The notes under the pieces are model-generated. The model saw only the letters and a program-made list of their open reading frames with translations. It was not told where the DNA came from and ran no database searches. A stretch of 64,000 bases of DNA from Adiantum capillus-veneris (lineage: Eukaryota > Streptophyta > Polypodiopsida > Polypodiales > Pteridaceae), in NCBI GenBank assembly GCA_014529385.2, contig CM043971.1:92368340-92432339 (forward strand), in the 5' to 3' direction. This document shows, in pieces, positions 45,690 through 57,934 of the stretch (the stretch's first letter is position 1; each line of letters begins with the position of its first letter). The translations under genes and the position numbers were made by a program.

Positions 45690-47346
45690 TTGCAGGGTAC
45701 ATCAAAGGATGAGTAAGGTTATGTTGTACAATTTGGCAGGAGACATTTTCAGTTTTTTATTGATAGCTTCTATATTTTTTGGATTGATAAGGATCCGTAT
45801 TTGAAGTGTTGAGATACCTGACAAAGTGAAAGGAAAAAAATTATGATGGTATATATACAACCTTTAAACCAGTCAATCCATGGATATTATGACTGTGTGT
45901 ATGTATCACAACTAGACAACTAGGCCAAAAACCTAATAGTCTAATTTTTATGTATTTTTTTCAATCTCTTGGTCATAAATTGATAGAACAATTTACTCCC
46001 TTGTGCCTATGTGTGTGTTGGAGTATTAATATATATACTTTATCCACAACTTGAATCAAACGATTCCAAAAGAGAATTGAGAAAGAAGAATAAAAGTGAG
46101 TACATACATTTTTTTCCTAAACATATGTACATTGGAAATAGATTTTTGATGTTTTTATTACATCTAAGAAGTAAAAATGAAATAGCAATAGTAGAAGTTT
46201 CCCTGCAAAAACTGGTCGAACAGCATTTGAATTCAAAGATAAAAGAAGTCGAAATCCTTACCTACAAACATCATGCATACAAAAAAACCGTTAGCATTTT
46301 TGTTTTGGCATGGATTGCAAGTATAGGATGGACCCGACAGTTGTTATCCATGTCTCTCTTATCCATAAATTCGAATCTGTTTGAAGAAGATAGTAACTTC
46401 TTGTTTAGAACCATATATGCAAATGGTTGCCAAGAGTACGTACTCTAATGTTGAGTAAACAAACTCTATTTATGGAATACTTCAAGCCATGTATAAGGGC
46501 AAGAATAGATTCTATCAACTATTGCATAAAATAGGATATTATGGCCTAGTGTCAAGGAAAATGTTTAGCTAATTGATAGAAGTACTCATGAAAATAGTAA
46601 CAGTCTTTGACAAAATGTTTGTAGGAGTATTTAATGTAATACATTTAAAAGAGTCAAAGCTTTTTGTGCTTGTCAAACATATTTATATAATTAATAATTA
46701 ATTTTAACTCTTTATTCACTATTTTATATGGTTATATTCTAGCTTATTTAGCTAGTGGATAAACCAAAAATTGCTACAACTATGATAGTTGCATTCTATT
46801 CAAAGTCGACTTCAATGGTTATTTCCATGTAAAATTTCCATAACTCTATATGTCAATTGGTAGCATGTTAGTGAATGTACGAAAAAATGCTACTAATTTT
46901 TCATGTCAAAATGTATCCAATTGCAAGTAAAACAATTTTAATGTGAAATTCCATAAGAGAAGATGATTTATGGTGACATAACGTAGGAAGAATCAAAAGA
47001 ATCATAATAAAGTCTTAGAAACTAAAAAACTTATGGAATTATCCACCTAAGAGGAGGACATATCGATGATTTTACTTGAGTTTTGTTTTTTTTCCATCAA
47101 AAAAGCGGTGCAAGTTTTGTAGAAGAACGACACCAAGATCGTGGGTGCTTTACGATAGGTTGGCCTGCTTTTTTTCCCTTTTTTGGTTACGGATTTCTAC
47201 AGTGTGTGGGCACAGCTAATGTAGCGTGTCCTTAATGTTAAATAATGAATAAATTAGCTTGTAGGCTTTCCAAAAAGAGGCTACTGTGTAAGGATTGTGG
47301 CATCAAAGTTTTGAACGATGTACTGAAAAGACTCATGTTGTAGAGG

Positions 47347-47381
<35 letters not shown>

Positions 47382-47802
47382 AGAGAGATAGAGATAGAGA
47401 GAGAGAGAGAGTCACAAAACAGACGGAGCCAAATTCTGTTCTTGTAAGCCAATGGGCTTTGTTTCTCCAGCTCACGCTTGTCAAAATCCCAGTTGGGACG
47501 TTTGTGTGTGTGTGTGTGTGTGTGTGTGCGCACCACAAGGCAAGTCGGTTTAAGGGAATCCCCTTGCAGAGAATGCTTGTCCTTAGTGCTGGTTGCAGAC
47601 TAGCGGAACGATCCTTGCAGTAGATCATTTTATTTAAAAAAATCTATGATATAATCGAATTGCTTCTAAAAAATTGAAGCAAGGTGTTGTTCCCATAGTG
47701 AAGAAAAAAATAAATCAAGTTAGGTGTAAAAGTAAAATCGTCACACAAAGTAAAGCTGGCTTGGCAGTAGGGGGCAATAAAATTATGTTTCAACCATGAT
47801 AG
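45690..47802. other. Unassigned AT-rich region with TG and GA microsatellites
   Basis: A 145-codon frame at 46011-46448 (+) has no recognised motif. TG tracts lie near 47349-47378 and 47503-47528, and a GA tract near 47387-47411. It could be the leader of element G if R1 and R2 are its termini. Confidence 0.4.
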
Positions 47803-48239
47803 GTCTGTGTGTGAATAAGGCAGGTAAAAAGAGAATCTGTTTTGGTTCCATTTTTTGTAGTGTTATACAGCTTGTCATGTTTATAGGGCTGCCAAAACGG
47901 CTTGGCAGTGCTAATTTAAGGATAAATAAATAAAGGAACTTTTGTTTAACAAAATTCCCAACGACGGGTTAAGTTTCCATATGGGGCATCTGTGTATTGT
48001 TCCCACTTAGAAAAGGTAGGCACAAATTAAAAAGTTGAGTAGTATTTATCTTTGTAGTGGTTTTGGCTTGCATCTCCGAGCCTGGAGGAGTGCTTGGTGT
48101 GAAAATCATATTATACCTGTTTCAACTGAAAAATCGTTCCAAAAATTTTCGGTAAAGCGAGGTTTTGAATGTGAAAAAGTAGGTGAGTTTTTGTTTTCTT
48201 CCACACCATTCTTGGCAATGGGAGGAAAAATTATAAAAG

Positions 48240-48270
<31 letters not shown>
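47803..48270. repeat. R2: direct repeat partner of R1
   Basis: Collinear with R1, with one extra 29-base stretch near 47949-47977, and ending in (TG)n at about 48243-48269. It lies on the far side of the G reverse transcriptase relic from R1. Confidence 0.85.
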
Positions 48271-48273
<3 letters not shown>

Positions 48274-48504
48274 AAGAGTGTGTGTGGCATGAATAGCAAG
48301 AGGCACACATATTTGTGTGTATGTGTGAGTGGTTGTGAGCAGAAAGTGGCCATGTCTCTTCTTTGACTTCCATTCTCCAATAATCCCGTTCGCTAATTTC
48401 CATTAGAAGAGACCTCTCACATATGCATGCATGCCCTAGTGAGGCTATGTTTCTTCACTGGATTGACATTTAGAGTGTCTTTCAGGTGTATGTGATGCCA
48501 CCAT
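48271..48504. other. Unassigned spacer between R2 and element E
   Basis: No supported feature. The E coding match begins about 48505. Confidence 0.3.
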
Positions 48505-48793
48505 GCTATGGTTGAACAAATATTTTGGCGTTGTTTGCTAAGGAATATTCTCCTCTAATAGTGAAGCTCTTGGAGAACAAAAACTGCTCCAAGGCAATCA
48601 CCACAAGCATCACATTGGACCTCAAATGGCTTTGAGAGATCCGGAAGCATAAGGATTGGTTGGGAGATAAGATTCTCTTTGAGTTTTTCAAAAACAATTT
48701 TGCTCCTTATTAGTAGTCCATGAGTACTTAATGTTCTTCTTTGTTAAGTCATGTAATGGTCCTATTATTTGAGAGAATTTTGCAATGAAGCGT
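48505..48793 (-). pseudogene. Element E pol, downstream piece (RT connection and RNase H)
   Basis: In minus-strand sense this continues the E reverse transcriptase after the insertion of D. It shows FSQIIGPLHDLTKK near 48770-48730, then a frameshifted stretch equivalent to LPDLSKPFEVQCDACGDCLG and then GAVFVLQ near 48590-48560, which is the start of the gypsy RNase H. It ends abruptly at about 48505. The GCGT at 48790-48793 is the duplication made by D. Confidence 0.75.
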
Positions 48794-49648
48794 TGTTGGG
48801 CGCATTTCTGACACCCCGTTTTTTGTAAATTTGTACATACGGATATGACCCCCAATGTCAAAAGGGTGTGTGGGCTTTCTTTTTGTGGGATTTTTAGATT
48901 GCTTTAGCAAGCACACATACATGAACTGCAAGTCGTTAGTCTAGTGACAACTATCGGGCTATTGTAAGCGCTTGTGAGTGAGTTTTTGGAAGCGAGACTT
49001 GTATATAACTAAAACTCATGTACAAACTTAAAAAATCTCAGCCAAACATTAGAAGTTTTCAGTTTTTAGCTCGTTGTGCCTCCTTGGTGCTTTTTGATGT
49101 AGTTTTTTGCCCCGACTAGCCTTCTCTACATGTAGTCATGCTGAGACAGCTTTCTGTTCGCGTCAATTTTTCTCCTGGCGGCATATGGAATCAATTTTGG
49201 TCATCTTCAGCTTTCTCGCCAGTAAAGCTTTAAAGCGTCCCAATTGGAGTTGTGCTCTTCAGGCTATGACTAGTTCTCGGCAGGGTTACAACTATGGCAG
49301 CCTGGTGGAAAATTGCATGAAGACAGATTCAGAAGGCATGTATCTATGAATTGTGGAATTGGTGTTGAAGTTGTGGGTTTATGATGTTAAATGGTGAAAG
49401 GGGATGCCCTTGTCTTCATATGCATTCGTCAGTGTGTGCTGTAAATCCATGCTTTGGCAGGGTTTTGCTCCTATGTGACATAGTCTCTTGGGTGGGCGAC
49501 GGCCAGTAAATTCCCAAGGGGACTAATCTTGTTGGATTAGTGGTGTTTCAAAGGAGTTTTCCAAATATTTTGGTGTTCTTTTTGTGCTCTTTCAATGCTC
49601 TTGGGTGACATTGCTATAGAGGTGTTCTAGTTTGCTTGTTTCCCAACA
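48794..49648 (+). mobile_element. 5' LTR of element D
   Basis: 855 bp. Matches 56804-57662 with small indels (an extra tgggctttctttttg-type stretch here, and an extra ttgttcaatattttttcca stretch in the other). Confidence 0.93.
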
Positions 49649-49653
49649 GTGTT

Positions 49654-49672
49654 TTGGTGCCCACCACCGAGG
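49654..49672 (+). promoter_or_regulatory. Primer-binding site of element D
   Basis: TTGGTGCCCACCACCGAGG lies shortly after the 5' LTR end. Copia C is inserted immediately after it, at 49673. Confidence 0.75.
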
Positions 49673-49993
49673 TGTAAAGAATGAGGATGCAAGAGAGCTA
49701 CACAAGATAAGCACAAAGCACACAGAGATGGAAAGCTTCTTCTTCTTCTCACAGAAAAGAGAGTACAAAATGACTAAGTTCTAAAACTGAAAAGTAGCAC
49801 ATATGTACATGCGGTCACTAAGTGTGAACTCGCTAAAAGCATATTAGGCTGGCACTATAAGTGTAGTCCAACTGTAGAATCAATGGCAAAGATCCTCCGT
49901 GTCGGTCACCTAACGCGCCAGTGAGTAAATGTCGTAAGCGGCCAAGACCTGTAGTGGATGCCAGCTCATGATGTAGAGCTCGACATCTCAACA
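49673..49993 (-). mobile_element. 3' LTR of copia C
   Basis: 321 bp, matching the 322-bp LTR of copia B. Its polypurine tract reads ctcgagggggag on the minus strand at 49994-50005. Confidence 0.9.
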
Positions 49994-52826
49994 CTCCCCC
50001 TCGAGCTCTGCATGTCGCAGAGTCCAAGCATAGTCCAGAAACGTCGAAGCTTCTCAGCTCCGAGGGCCTTGGTAAAGATATCCGCTATGTGCTCCTCTGT
50101 GCTGACGTAGACCAAGTCGATGTCGCCCGCCAACACTCGCTCTTGAACGTAGTGGTAATGGATCTCTATGTGCTTGGTCCTGGTATGGAACACTGGGTTC
50201 CTAGCCAACTGCATGCTGCTGAGGTTGTCACAATGGATGAAAATCTGTTGGTCCACCTGCACTCCCAAGTCCTCAAGTAATGTGCGTAGCCAAGCTACCT
50301 CGCACGCCGCAACTACTGCACCTCTGCACTCGGCCTCTGTGCTCGATAAAGCAACCGTAGGCTGCTTTTTGTTGCTCCAAGTAACAGCAGCACTCCCAAA
50401 AGAGAACATGAAGCCACTCGTAGATCTCCTATCAACAATGCTACCTGCCCAATCTGCATCTGTATATCCATACAATGCTAATGGCGCATCTGGTGCATAG
50501 AACAATGCGTAGTCAAGAGTCCCTTGCACATACCGAAGTGTGCATCGTACTCCATCCAAATGTGGCTTCCTCGGAAGCTGCATGAACTGACTCTCCAAGC
50601 CTACTGTGTAGCTCAAGTCTGGCCTCGTGATAGTCAAGTAGATTAGACTACCCACAATCTTCCTGTACATCTTGACATCCTCAACAACATCACCCTTCTC
50701 TGCACTCAACTTTGCATTCACATCCAAGGGAATAGAAATTGTCTTACAATCAGCCATACCATACTTTGACAACATGTCCAAAGCATATTGTCTCTGTGAC
50801 AGCCATACACCCTTTGGAGTCCTGATCACCTCAATGCCAAGAAAGTAGCGCAACTCGCCCAAATCTTTCATTTCAAACTCCTGTTTGAGAAGACCCTTCA
50901 CATGGTCAATCTCCATAGCATTGTCACCCACAATAATAAGGTCATCTACATATATGGTAATGACCACAATCCCCACATCACTCTCACGTACATAGAGTGA
51001 ATGATCAGCATGAGCTCTCCTAAAACCAATACTGACAAGATACTTGGCAATCCTGTCATACCATGCTCAAGAGCCCTACTTCAAACCATAAAAAGCTTTG
51101 AGAAGCCTGCATACATAATCTGGGTAACCTGGATCAACATAACCAGGTGGCTGATCCATATACACTTCCTCTTGCAACTCACCATTCAAGAAGGCATTCT
51201 TTACATCCATTTGATGCATAATCCATCCTCTAGATGTAGCCACTGCTATGACAGCTCTCACAATTGTCATCTTTGCCACTGGAGCAAAGGTCTCCTCATA
51301 GTCTATGCCATACGTCTGTGCATAACCATTTGCCACCAACCTTGCCTTGTGACGCTCAATGTTACCATCAGCCTTATGCTTGGTTTTATACACCCATTTA
51401 CAGCCAATAGCTTTCTTTTCACTTGGCAATGGCACCAACTCCCATGTGTCGTTTGCTTCCAATGCAACCATCTCTTCATTCATTGCATCATCCCAATGCA
51501 CATTTCCAACTGCATCCTCAAAACATGTGGGATCCACATCCTGTATCACCTTAGCCATGTAGGCTTGGTGATGCACTAGATACCCATCATAAGACAATTT
51601 CTGAACTGGATTTCTGACTCTGTTAGATCTGCGCGGTCCTGGGTCACTCCTTTGCCCTCTAGCATCTTCTTGTACTTTCCTTACACCAGGTGTCCTGACT
51701 GCCGGAATTCCAAATTCCTCATCAAGACTTTGTTCAGAACCATCTGAATCCATGTCTACATGTGAAAAACCTGATGATGCATCAGCCATAAAAGGAGGTT
51801 CATCAACCTTTTCCTTTCCTTTTCGTGATACATTCCCTGTACCTGCTGGTGGAGTAACCTGTGTATGTAGTCTACCATTCCATGGCTTCTCAATAGAGCC
51901 ACGAGAAGAGGACTCTTGTGTTCCACTCAAAACCTGTGACTGTGGCCTCACATTTTGTACAACCACATCATCTTTTACATCAGCCCCAATAGTGCCATGT
52001 GCATTACTGTACCAGCTGCTCATCTCATCAAAGACTACATCTCTGCTCACTCGTAATTCTCGTATAGTAGGATTGTAGTACCTGTACCCCTTTTGTTCAA
52101 GGGAATATCCCACAAGAATACATTTCTCTGCTTTAGGATCCAATTTCCTACGCAACTCATCTGGTACATGCACGTAAGCTATGCAACCAAACACTTTCAA
52201 GTGTGCCAAATCAGGCTTTGTACCTGTAAACTTTTCCTCAGGCGTTACATCATGCACCGCAGCTGTAGGTGTCCTGTTCATAATGTACACAGCTGTATTT
52301 ACAACTTCAGCCCAGAAATGATGAGGCATGTTCTTCTCATTCATCAATGCAAGTGCAACCTCTACAATGTGCCTGTTTTTCCTTTCTGCGACCCCATTTT
52401 GCTGTGGAGTATATCTGCATGTAGACTGCCTACATCTACCATGCATTCGCAGAAAATCTGAAAAATCATTGGAGAAGTACTCTCCCCCTCCATATTACCT
52501 CAATGTCTTGATTTGCATATCTATCTCCTTCTTAATCATGACTTTGAAGTCTTGAAAGTGACCAAACACTTCATTTTTGTTACGCATGAAGTAAACCCAT
52601 ACTTTCCTTGTATGGTCATCAATGAAAGAGACATAATACCTGCAACCATGTATACTTGCAGTATCGGTTGGACCCCAAACATCTGTGTGCACCACCTCAA
52701 GTGGCTTTTTACATACATTGCGCTCATGTGGAAATGAGCCCTTTGACTGTTTTCCAAACTGGCATGCTGCACACACTTTATGAATACCATCCACCTTGAA
52801 TTTGGGCAAACCTTTTACAATCATGT
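49966..52826 (-). pseudogene. Copia C pol (in-frame stops)
   Basis: All three open pieces (52824-52495, 52446-51076 and 50976-49966) lie in one frame, so no frameshift is needed. The pieces carry the zinc region CAACQFGKQ, the integrase [34 protein letters not shown] and YVDD (near 50954-50943), and RNase H YTDADWAGS and SSTEAECRG. The stops are a TAA near 52495, where the second integrase aspartate motif of copia B stands, so that residue is lost, and TAG plus TGA just before 51058, in the phrase after YGLK. By eye the protein is about 95 percent identical to copia B. Confidence 0.9.
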
Positions 52827-52828
52827 GT

Positions 52829-55800
52829 TATTACTCAAGCTTGTGTATCAAAGTTGGGACTCAACATGGTGAAGAATTCAGGTTTTCGCATAAAGCTTGC
52901 CAACCAATCAAGGGTGAGGTGCTTGGGAGTTATAAAGGACTTGGAGGTGGATGTATTTGATGTTAAATTTCTAGTCAATTTCCATGTTATGCCTGCAGGT
53001 ATTGGTGATTTCCCTCTCATCCTTGGAAGACCATGGTTACAGGCAACCAAAGTTGTACAGGATTGGGGACATGGTACCATCACTCTCTACAATAGAAGGG
53101 GTGATAAGAAGAGGTTTGACATGGATAGCAATCAATATTTGGATGCTGATTTTGATGAGAAAAGTGATGAAGAAGAGTATTCAAGTGAAGAAGAAGACAA
53201 TGGGGATGATGGCAGTGAAGTGGAAGATAGCAGCGATAGTGATCTAGATGTTTCCTCCTTGTTTCTTGAAGAAGAGCATGATGAGAAACAAAGATTTCTT
53301 GGCCTTATGGAGAATGAGGATATCTCTGGTCCTTATGAGCAAATTTAAGATCTGATGCAACCCAAATTTCAACCTAATGTCAAACAGGAGCTGATACAAG
53401 GTATGTTGTCTCCTGACTTGACTAGTCATGAGAAGGGTGAGTACCTACATATGATACAACAGTTTCCCCATTTATTCATCACTTCTTATGAGGAAATTGG
53501 AGGCTTTAAGAGAAAGGAAATTCACATTCCAATCAAGGAAGGAGCTCAACCCGTACGCCAAAAGCTAAGGAGAATGGGACAGGTACAACTTAATGCTTTA
53601 AAGGAGGAGGTAGACAAGCTTCTTGAAGCAGGTTTCATAGGTTCTGTGAGTACTGCAGAATGGGTGAGTCCTGTTGTTGTCACACCCAAGAAGGATGGAA
53701 AATGGAGGATATGTGTTGATTTTAAGCCTCTAAACGTAGCCATGAAGAGGGATCCATACCCTCTTCCTTTCATAGATGACATACTTGATTCTATTGCAAG
53801 GCATGAGAGGTATAGTGTATGTGATGGATTCTTTGGATATTTTTAGCTCACCTTGGCTTTAGAAGATCAAAAGAAAACCACATTTATCACACCATGGGGA
53901 TGCTTTTTTTATTGTGTGCTTCCTTTTGGTCTTATGAATGGATGTGCGTGGTATCAAAAGCGCGTCAATAAGGTGTTCTCTCCCTTTCTTGGCAAGTTTG
54001 TGACGGATCTTATTGATGACATTTGTGTCTATAGATCTATAAAGGATCATTGTGTAAATCTTGGGATGGCATTGAAGCAATATGATGAAAGTGGAGGTCA
54101 ACTCAACCCAAAGAAGTGTCATCTTGCTCAACCAAGAGTAAAGTTTTTGGGGCATATGATCTCAGAGAATGGGATTGAAGCGGATCCTGACAAAGTGAAG
54201 GCTTTGGTGCTCCTCCCATCACCTAAAGATACAAAGAAACTTTCTACTTTCATTCAAAAGGTCAAGTATATGGCAAGGTTCATTCCTTTGTCCTCTCAAC
54301 TTCTTTATCCTCTACAATAAGTAGCAAGGTTGGATCCTCTACAATGGACAAATGAATGTGAAGAGGTTTTTCAAGGTATCAAAGAGGTTCTTGGTTCTCT
54401 TCCTGCTATGCAAGCTCCTAATTGGGATAAGGAGTTTTATGTGAATCCATTAGTAGGTGAGAATGCTATTGGAGCTATGCTTCTTCAACGAGGTAACAAT
54501 TCCCACTACATGAAGCCTATCTATTGTGCTAGCAGGGTGAAGCTAGAGGTGGAAAGAGGCTATATTGAGGTGGAGTTCATCATGGTGAGTGTGATTTATG
54601 CATGTAGAAGGTTTAGGCACTACCTTCTCCCTAAACCATTCACATTCCTCACTAGCTACAATCTTCTACCTCAACTGGTGAATAGCCCTACTTTGTCAAA
54701 GAGGCTCATGAAGTGGATTGTGCAACTATAGGAATTCCAATTCTCTTTTCTTGTTGAGGAGAGTACAAGGGCTAAATTGGCTGATTTGCTTACTTATAAG
54801 GAAAGCCCTCTTCTTCTTAAGGAGGATGCAGTGAAGAAGCAACACATGGAAGCTCCTGACATAGACAATGCCTATCTATTGTTTTTTGATGGCTCTTACA
54901 AGAAAGTGTATGGTGAAGTTTCAGGAGGTGTTTTAATTTATGATCCTCAAGGTGCTTTGGTGACTAAAAGGAGTTTGAAGCTTACAGCACAAAGCAACAA
55001 TGAAGCTGAGTATGCTACTTTGGAGAAAGGTCTCAACCTTTGCCTTGAGCTTGGCATCCGTCATGTGAGGGTAAGAGGTGATGCTCTTTTGGTGGTTAAG
55101 AAAGTACTTGGGGTGTGGAAAAGTAAGAATCCAAGGCTAAGAAATATGTGTTTTCAAGTGAAGAATCTACTTAAGCATTTTGAAGCTTGGAGTTTAAGGC
55201 ATGTGGACAGGTTTCAAAATGAAGAAGCACATGGTGCATCGCAAGCTTCAATTGGGAAATTGTATGTGATAAGGTCTGATTCTCCTCTTTATTTGGGAAG
55301 GGAAGCTTTAGAGAGGGAGGAAGAGTTTCTACAAACAGGTATGCTTCCATCAGAGTTGGAGAAGTCAAAAAAATATGCCTTCCTACGTCGTGCCGAGAGG
55401 TATGTGCTACTTGGTGATACCTTGTATATGAAGGGGGTTGATCTTGTCATGAGAAAAGTTCCTTGGAAAGAGGAAATTTACAAAATCTTAGAGGAGAATC
55501 ATGAGGGTTCTTGTGGTGGTCACTTTGCTTCAAAGATCACTTTGCATAAAGTCTTGCGAGAGGGCTATGTGTGGCCAAGTGTTCAACGTGATGTTCATCA
55601 TTGATGCAATTCTTGTAAAGAGTCTCAAATCATGGCAAATAGGGTCCTCAAATCAGAAATTAGAGGCACCATTGTGGCTTATGATGTGTTTGAGAAGTGG
55701 GGTATTGATGCAATAGGTCCTCTACCCATGACAGCTAGAGGCAAATGTTACATACTTACTGCTGTTGACTATCTCTCCAGGTGGGCCGAAGCCAAAGCTG

Positions 55801-56776
55801 TAAAGCAGATCACGAGTAAAGATGTTTCCTTATTTATATATGAAGATATTTGCTGTAAATTTGGCATGCCATTGGAGTTACTTTCTGTTAAGGGTCCAGG
55901 TTTCATGGGAGAGCTGGTAGATTATCTATGTGAGAAGCTTCATGTGCATCGTAGGTTTACTACTCCATATTATCCCCAATGCAATGGAATGAATTAAAGG
56001 TTTAATGGAGATATTATAAGGATTCTTACAAAAATGACAAGAAACAATGTGAAGACTTGGGATTTAGAGCTACCTTGTGCTCTATGGGCATACATGACTG
56101 CCACCAAATTAAGTACTGGTTTCTCTCCCTTCCATCTAGTTTTTGGCAAAGAGGCTTTACTTCCTATTGAGGTGGAGATACCAACTTTGAAGATGATTCT
56201 AAAGCTTGAAGAAGAGCCCAATGATGCATTCAAGGAAAGGCTTTTATACTTGCAATGTGTACAATTGGGTAGGTTGTTGGCTTTTGAGCATTATGAGCAG
56301 GTCTTGAAGAAGAGCCCAATGATGCATTCAAGGAAAGGCTTTTATACTTGCAATGTGTACAGTTGGGTAGGTTGTTGGATTTTGAGCATTATGAGCAGGT
56401 CTTGAAGAAGAATCAAGCAAAGGAAAATGAGAAAGTAAAGGACAAGGATATCAAGAAGGGTGACATGGTGCTTCCTTACAATAGTAAGCTTGATAGCACT
56501 TTTCAGAAGAAATTTCAAATCAAGTGGCAAGGTCCTTTATTGGTCTTAAGCAGGTTTCCAAATGGCACATATCACCTTACTAACTTGGATGGTACCCCAC
56601 ATAAAGCACATGTGAATGGCTACAGGTTGAAGAAGCATATTGCAAGGTTGATGACTGTGATTGACAATGAGCCTTCTTTTGAAGAATTTTATGATCATGT
56701 GGCTAAGGATGAAGATGAATTGAAGACTCCCTCAAGTGGTTTACAGGTTTTTTTGTGTGCTGCTGATCATGAATGA
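52829..56776 (+). pseudogene. Element D pol: protease end, RT, dual RNase H, integrase (nonsense-ridden)
   Basis: A single frame runs from about 52829 to 56405, interrupted by six isolated stops (53346, 53844, 54318, 54729, 55602, 55995). Domains in order are the protease C-terminus (FPLILGRPWLQATK), an acidic spacer (53150-53280), RT (WVSPVVVTPKKDGKW, DLIDDICVY with both aspartates), gypsy RNase H, and a second RNase H (LLFFDGSYKK, NNEAEYATL, GDALLVVKK). Integrase follows, with GGHFASKITLHKVL, WGIDAIGPLP, and LSVKGPGF, where the catalytic aspartate is valine. The integrase tail (GPLLVLSRFPNGTYHL) is in another frame because of a 98-bp duplication. It is inactive. The active-site aspartate region of the protease is missing. 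Confidence 0.92.
56208..56403 (+). repeat. 98-bp tandem duplication in the D integrase tail
   Basis: The unit starting gaagaagagcccaatgatgc occurs at 56208 and 56306 with two base differences. Because 98 is not a multiple of three, it shifts the frame of the integrase C-terminus. Confidence 0.95.
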
Positions 56777-56803
56777 TCTAGTAGGCGGGGGTGTGGCAAA
56801 CTA

Positions 56804-57662
56804 TGTTGGGCGCATTTCTGACACCCCGTTTTTTGTAAATTTTTACATATGGACATGATGCCCAATGTCAAAAGGGTGTGTAGGATTTTTAGCTTGCTTT
56901 AGAAAGCACATGTACATGCACTACAAGTCGCTAGTCTAGTGACAACTGTCGGGCTACTGTAAGTGCCCGTGAGTGAGTTTTTTGAAGCGATACTTGTATA
57001 TAACTAAAACTCATGTACAAACTTAAAAAAGTTCAGCCAAACATTATAAATTTTTTGGTTTTAGCTCGTTGTGCCTCCTTGGTGCTTTTTGATGCAGTTT
57101 TTTGCCCCGACTAGCCTTCTCTACGTGTAGTCGTGCTGGGACAGCTTTTTGTTCGCGTCAATTTTGCTCATGGCGGCGTATGGAATCAATTTTGGTCATC
57201 TTCAGCTTTCTCGCCAGTAATTGTTCAATATTTTTTCCAAGCTTTAAAGTGTCCCAATTGGAGTTGTGCTCTTCAGGCTATGACTAGTTCTTGGTAGGGT
57301 TACGACTATGGCAGCCTGGTGGAAAATTGCATGAAGACAGATTTGGAAGGCATGTATCTATGAATTGTGGAATTGGTGTTGAAGTTGTGGGTTTGTGATG
57401 TTCAATGGTGAAAGGGGAGGCCCTTGTATTCATATGCATTGGTCGGCGTGTGCTGTAAATCCGTGCTTTGGCAGGGTTTTGCTCCTATGTGACATAGTCT
57501 CTTGGGTGGGCGACGGCCAGTAAATTCCCAAGGGGACTACTCTTGTTGGATTAGTGGTGTTTCAAAGGAGTTTCCCAAATATTTTGGTGTTCTTTTTGTG
57601 CTCTTTCAACGCTCTTGGGTGACATCACTATAGAGGTGTTCCAGTTTGCTTGTTTCCCAACA
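56804..57662 (+). mobile_element. 3' LTR of element D
   Basis: 859 bp. Preceded by a G-rich tract (ggcgggggtgtgg, 56784-56796) that is a plausible polypurine tract. Followed by the GCGT duplication. Confidence 0.92.
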
Positions 57663-57934
57663 GCGTCTATAGTATGCACACATACCAATAAAGCTTCTTA
57701 GCTCATGTAGATTCCTTGGATTAGGCCATGATTTTATTACCTCCCACTTCAATGGATCCATACAAATATCATCTTGAGAGATAATATTCCAGTTTTCTTG
57801 TTTCCAAACAACGTCTATAGTATGCACACATACCAATAAAGCTTCTTAGCTCATGTAGATTCCTTGGATTAGGCCATGCTTTTATTACCTCCCACTTCGA
57901 TGGATCCATACGAATATCATCTTGAGAGATAATA
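57639..57934. repeat. 148-bp tandem duplication across the D-E junction
   Basis: The two units start at 57639 and 57787 with ttccagtttgcttgtttcccaaca and its variant. Each contains the last bases of the D LTR followed by about 124 bp of E reverse transcriptase. The duplication therefore post-dates the D insertion. Confidence 0.9.

Larger units (their letters stand above)
49673..52826 (-). mobile_element. Copia C: 5'-truncated copia element, same family as B
   Basis: Begins with its 3' LTR at 49673-49993 (plus-strand TGTAAAGAAT to GACATCTCAACA) and runs in minus-strand sense back to about 52826, where similarity to copia B stops abruptly within the pre-integrase region. The sequence beyond is element D protease. 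No 5' LTR, gag or protease is present, and no second target duplication can be checked. A deletion that removed the outer half of C and the start of D explains this. Confidence 0.88.
48794..57662 (+). mobile_element. D: Tat-type Ty3/gypsy element inserted in E, itself split by copia C
   Basis: Bounded by two LTRs of 855 bp (48794-49648) and 859 bp (56804-57662) starting TGTTGGGCGC and ending TTTCCCAACA, with GCGT on both sides (48790-48793, 57663-57666). Removing D and one GCGT restores a continuous E reading frame, which confirms the boundaries. The order is protease, RT, gypsy RNase H, second RNase H, integrase, so it is the same Tat type as Gy1. The leader, gag and protease start were lost together with the outer part of copia C. 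Confidence 0.93.

Noticed and set aside
46011-46448. 145-codon plus-strand frame as a possible host gene
   Set aside because: No recognised motif, no second copy, very AT-rich context. Chance cannot be excluded.
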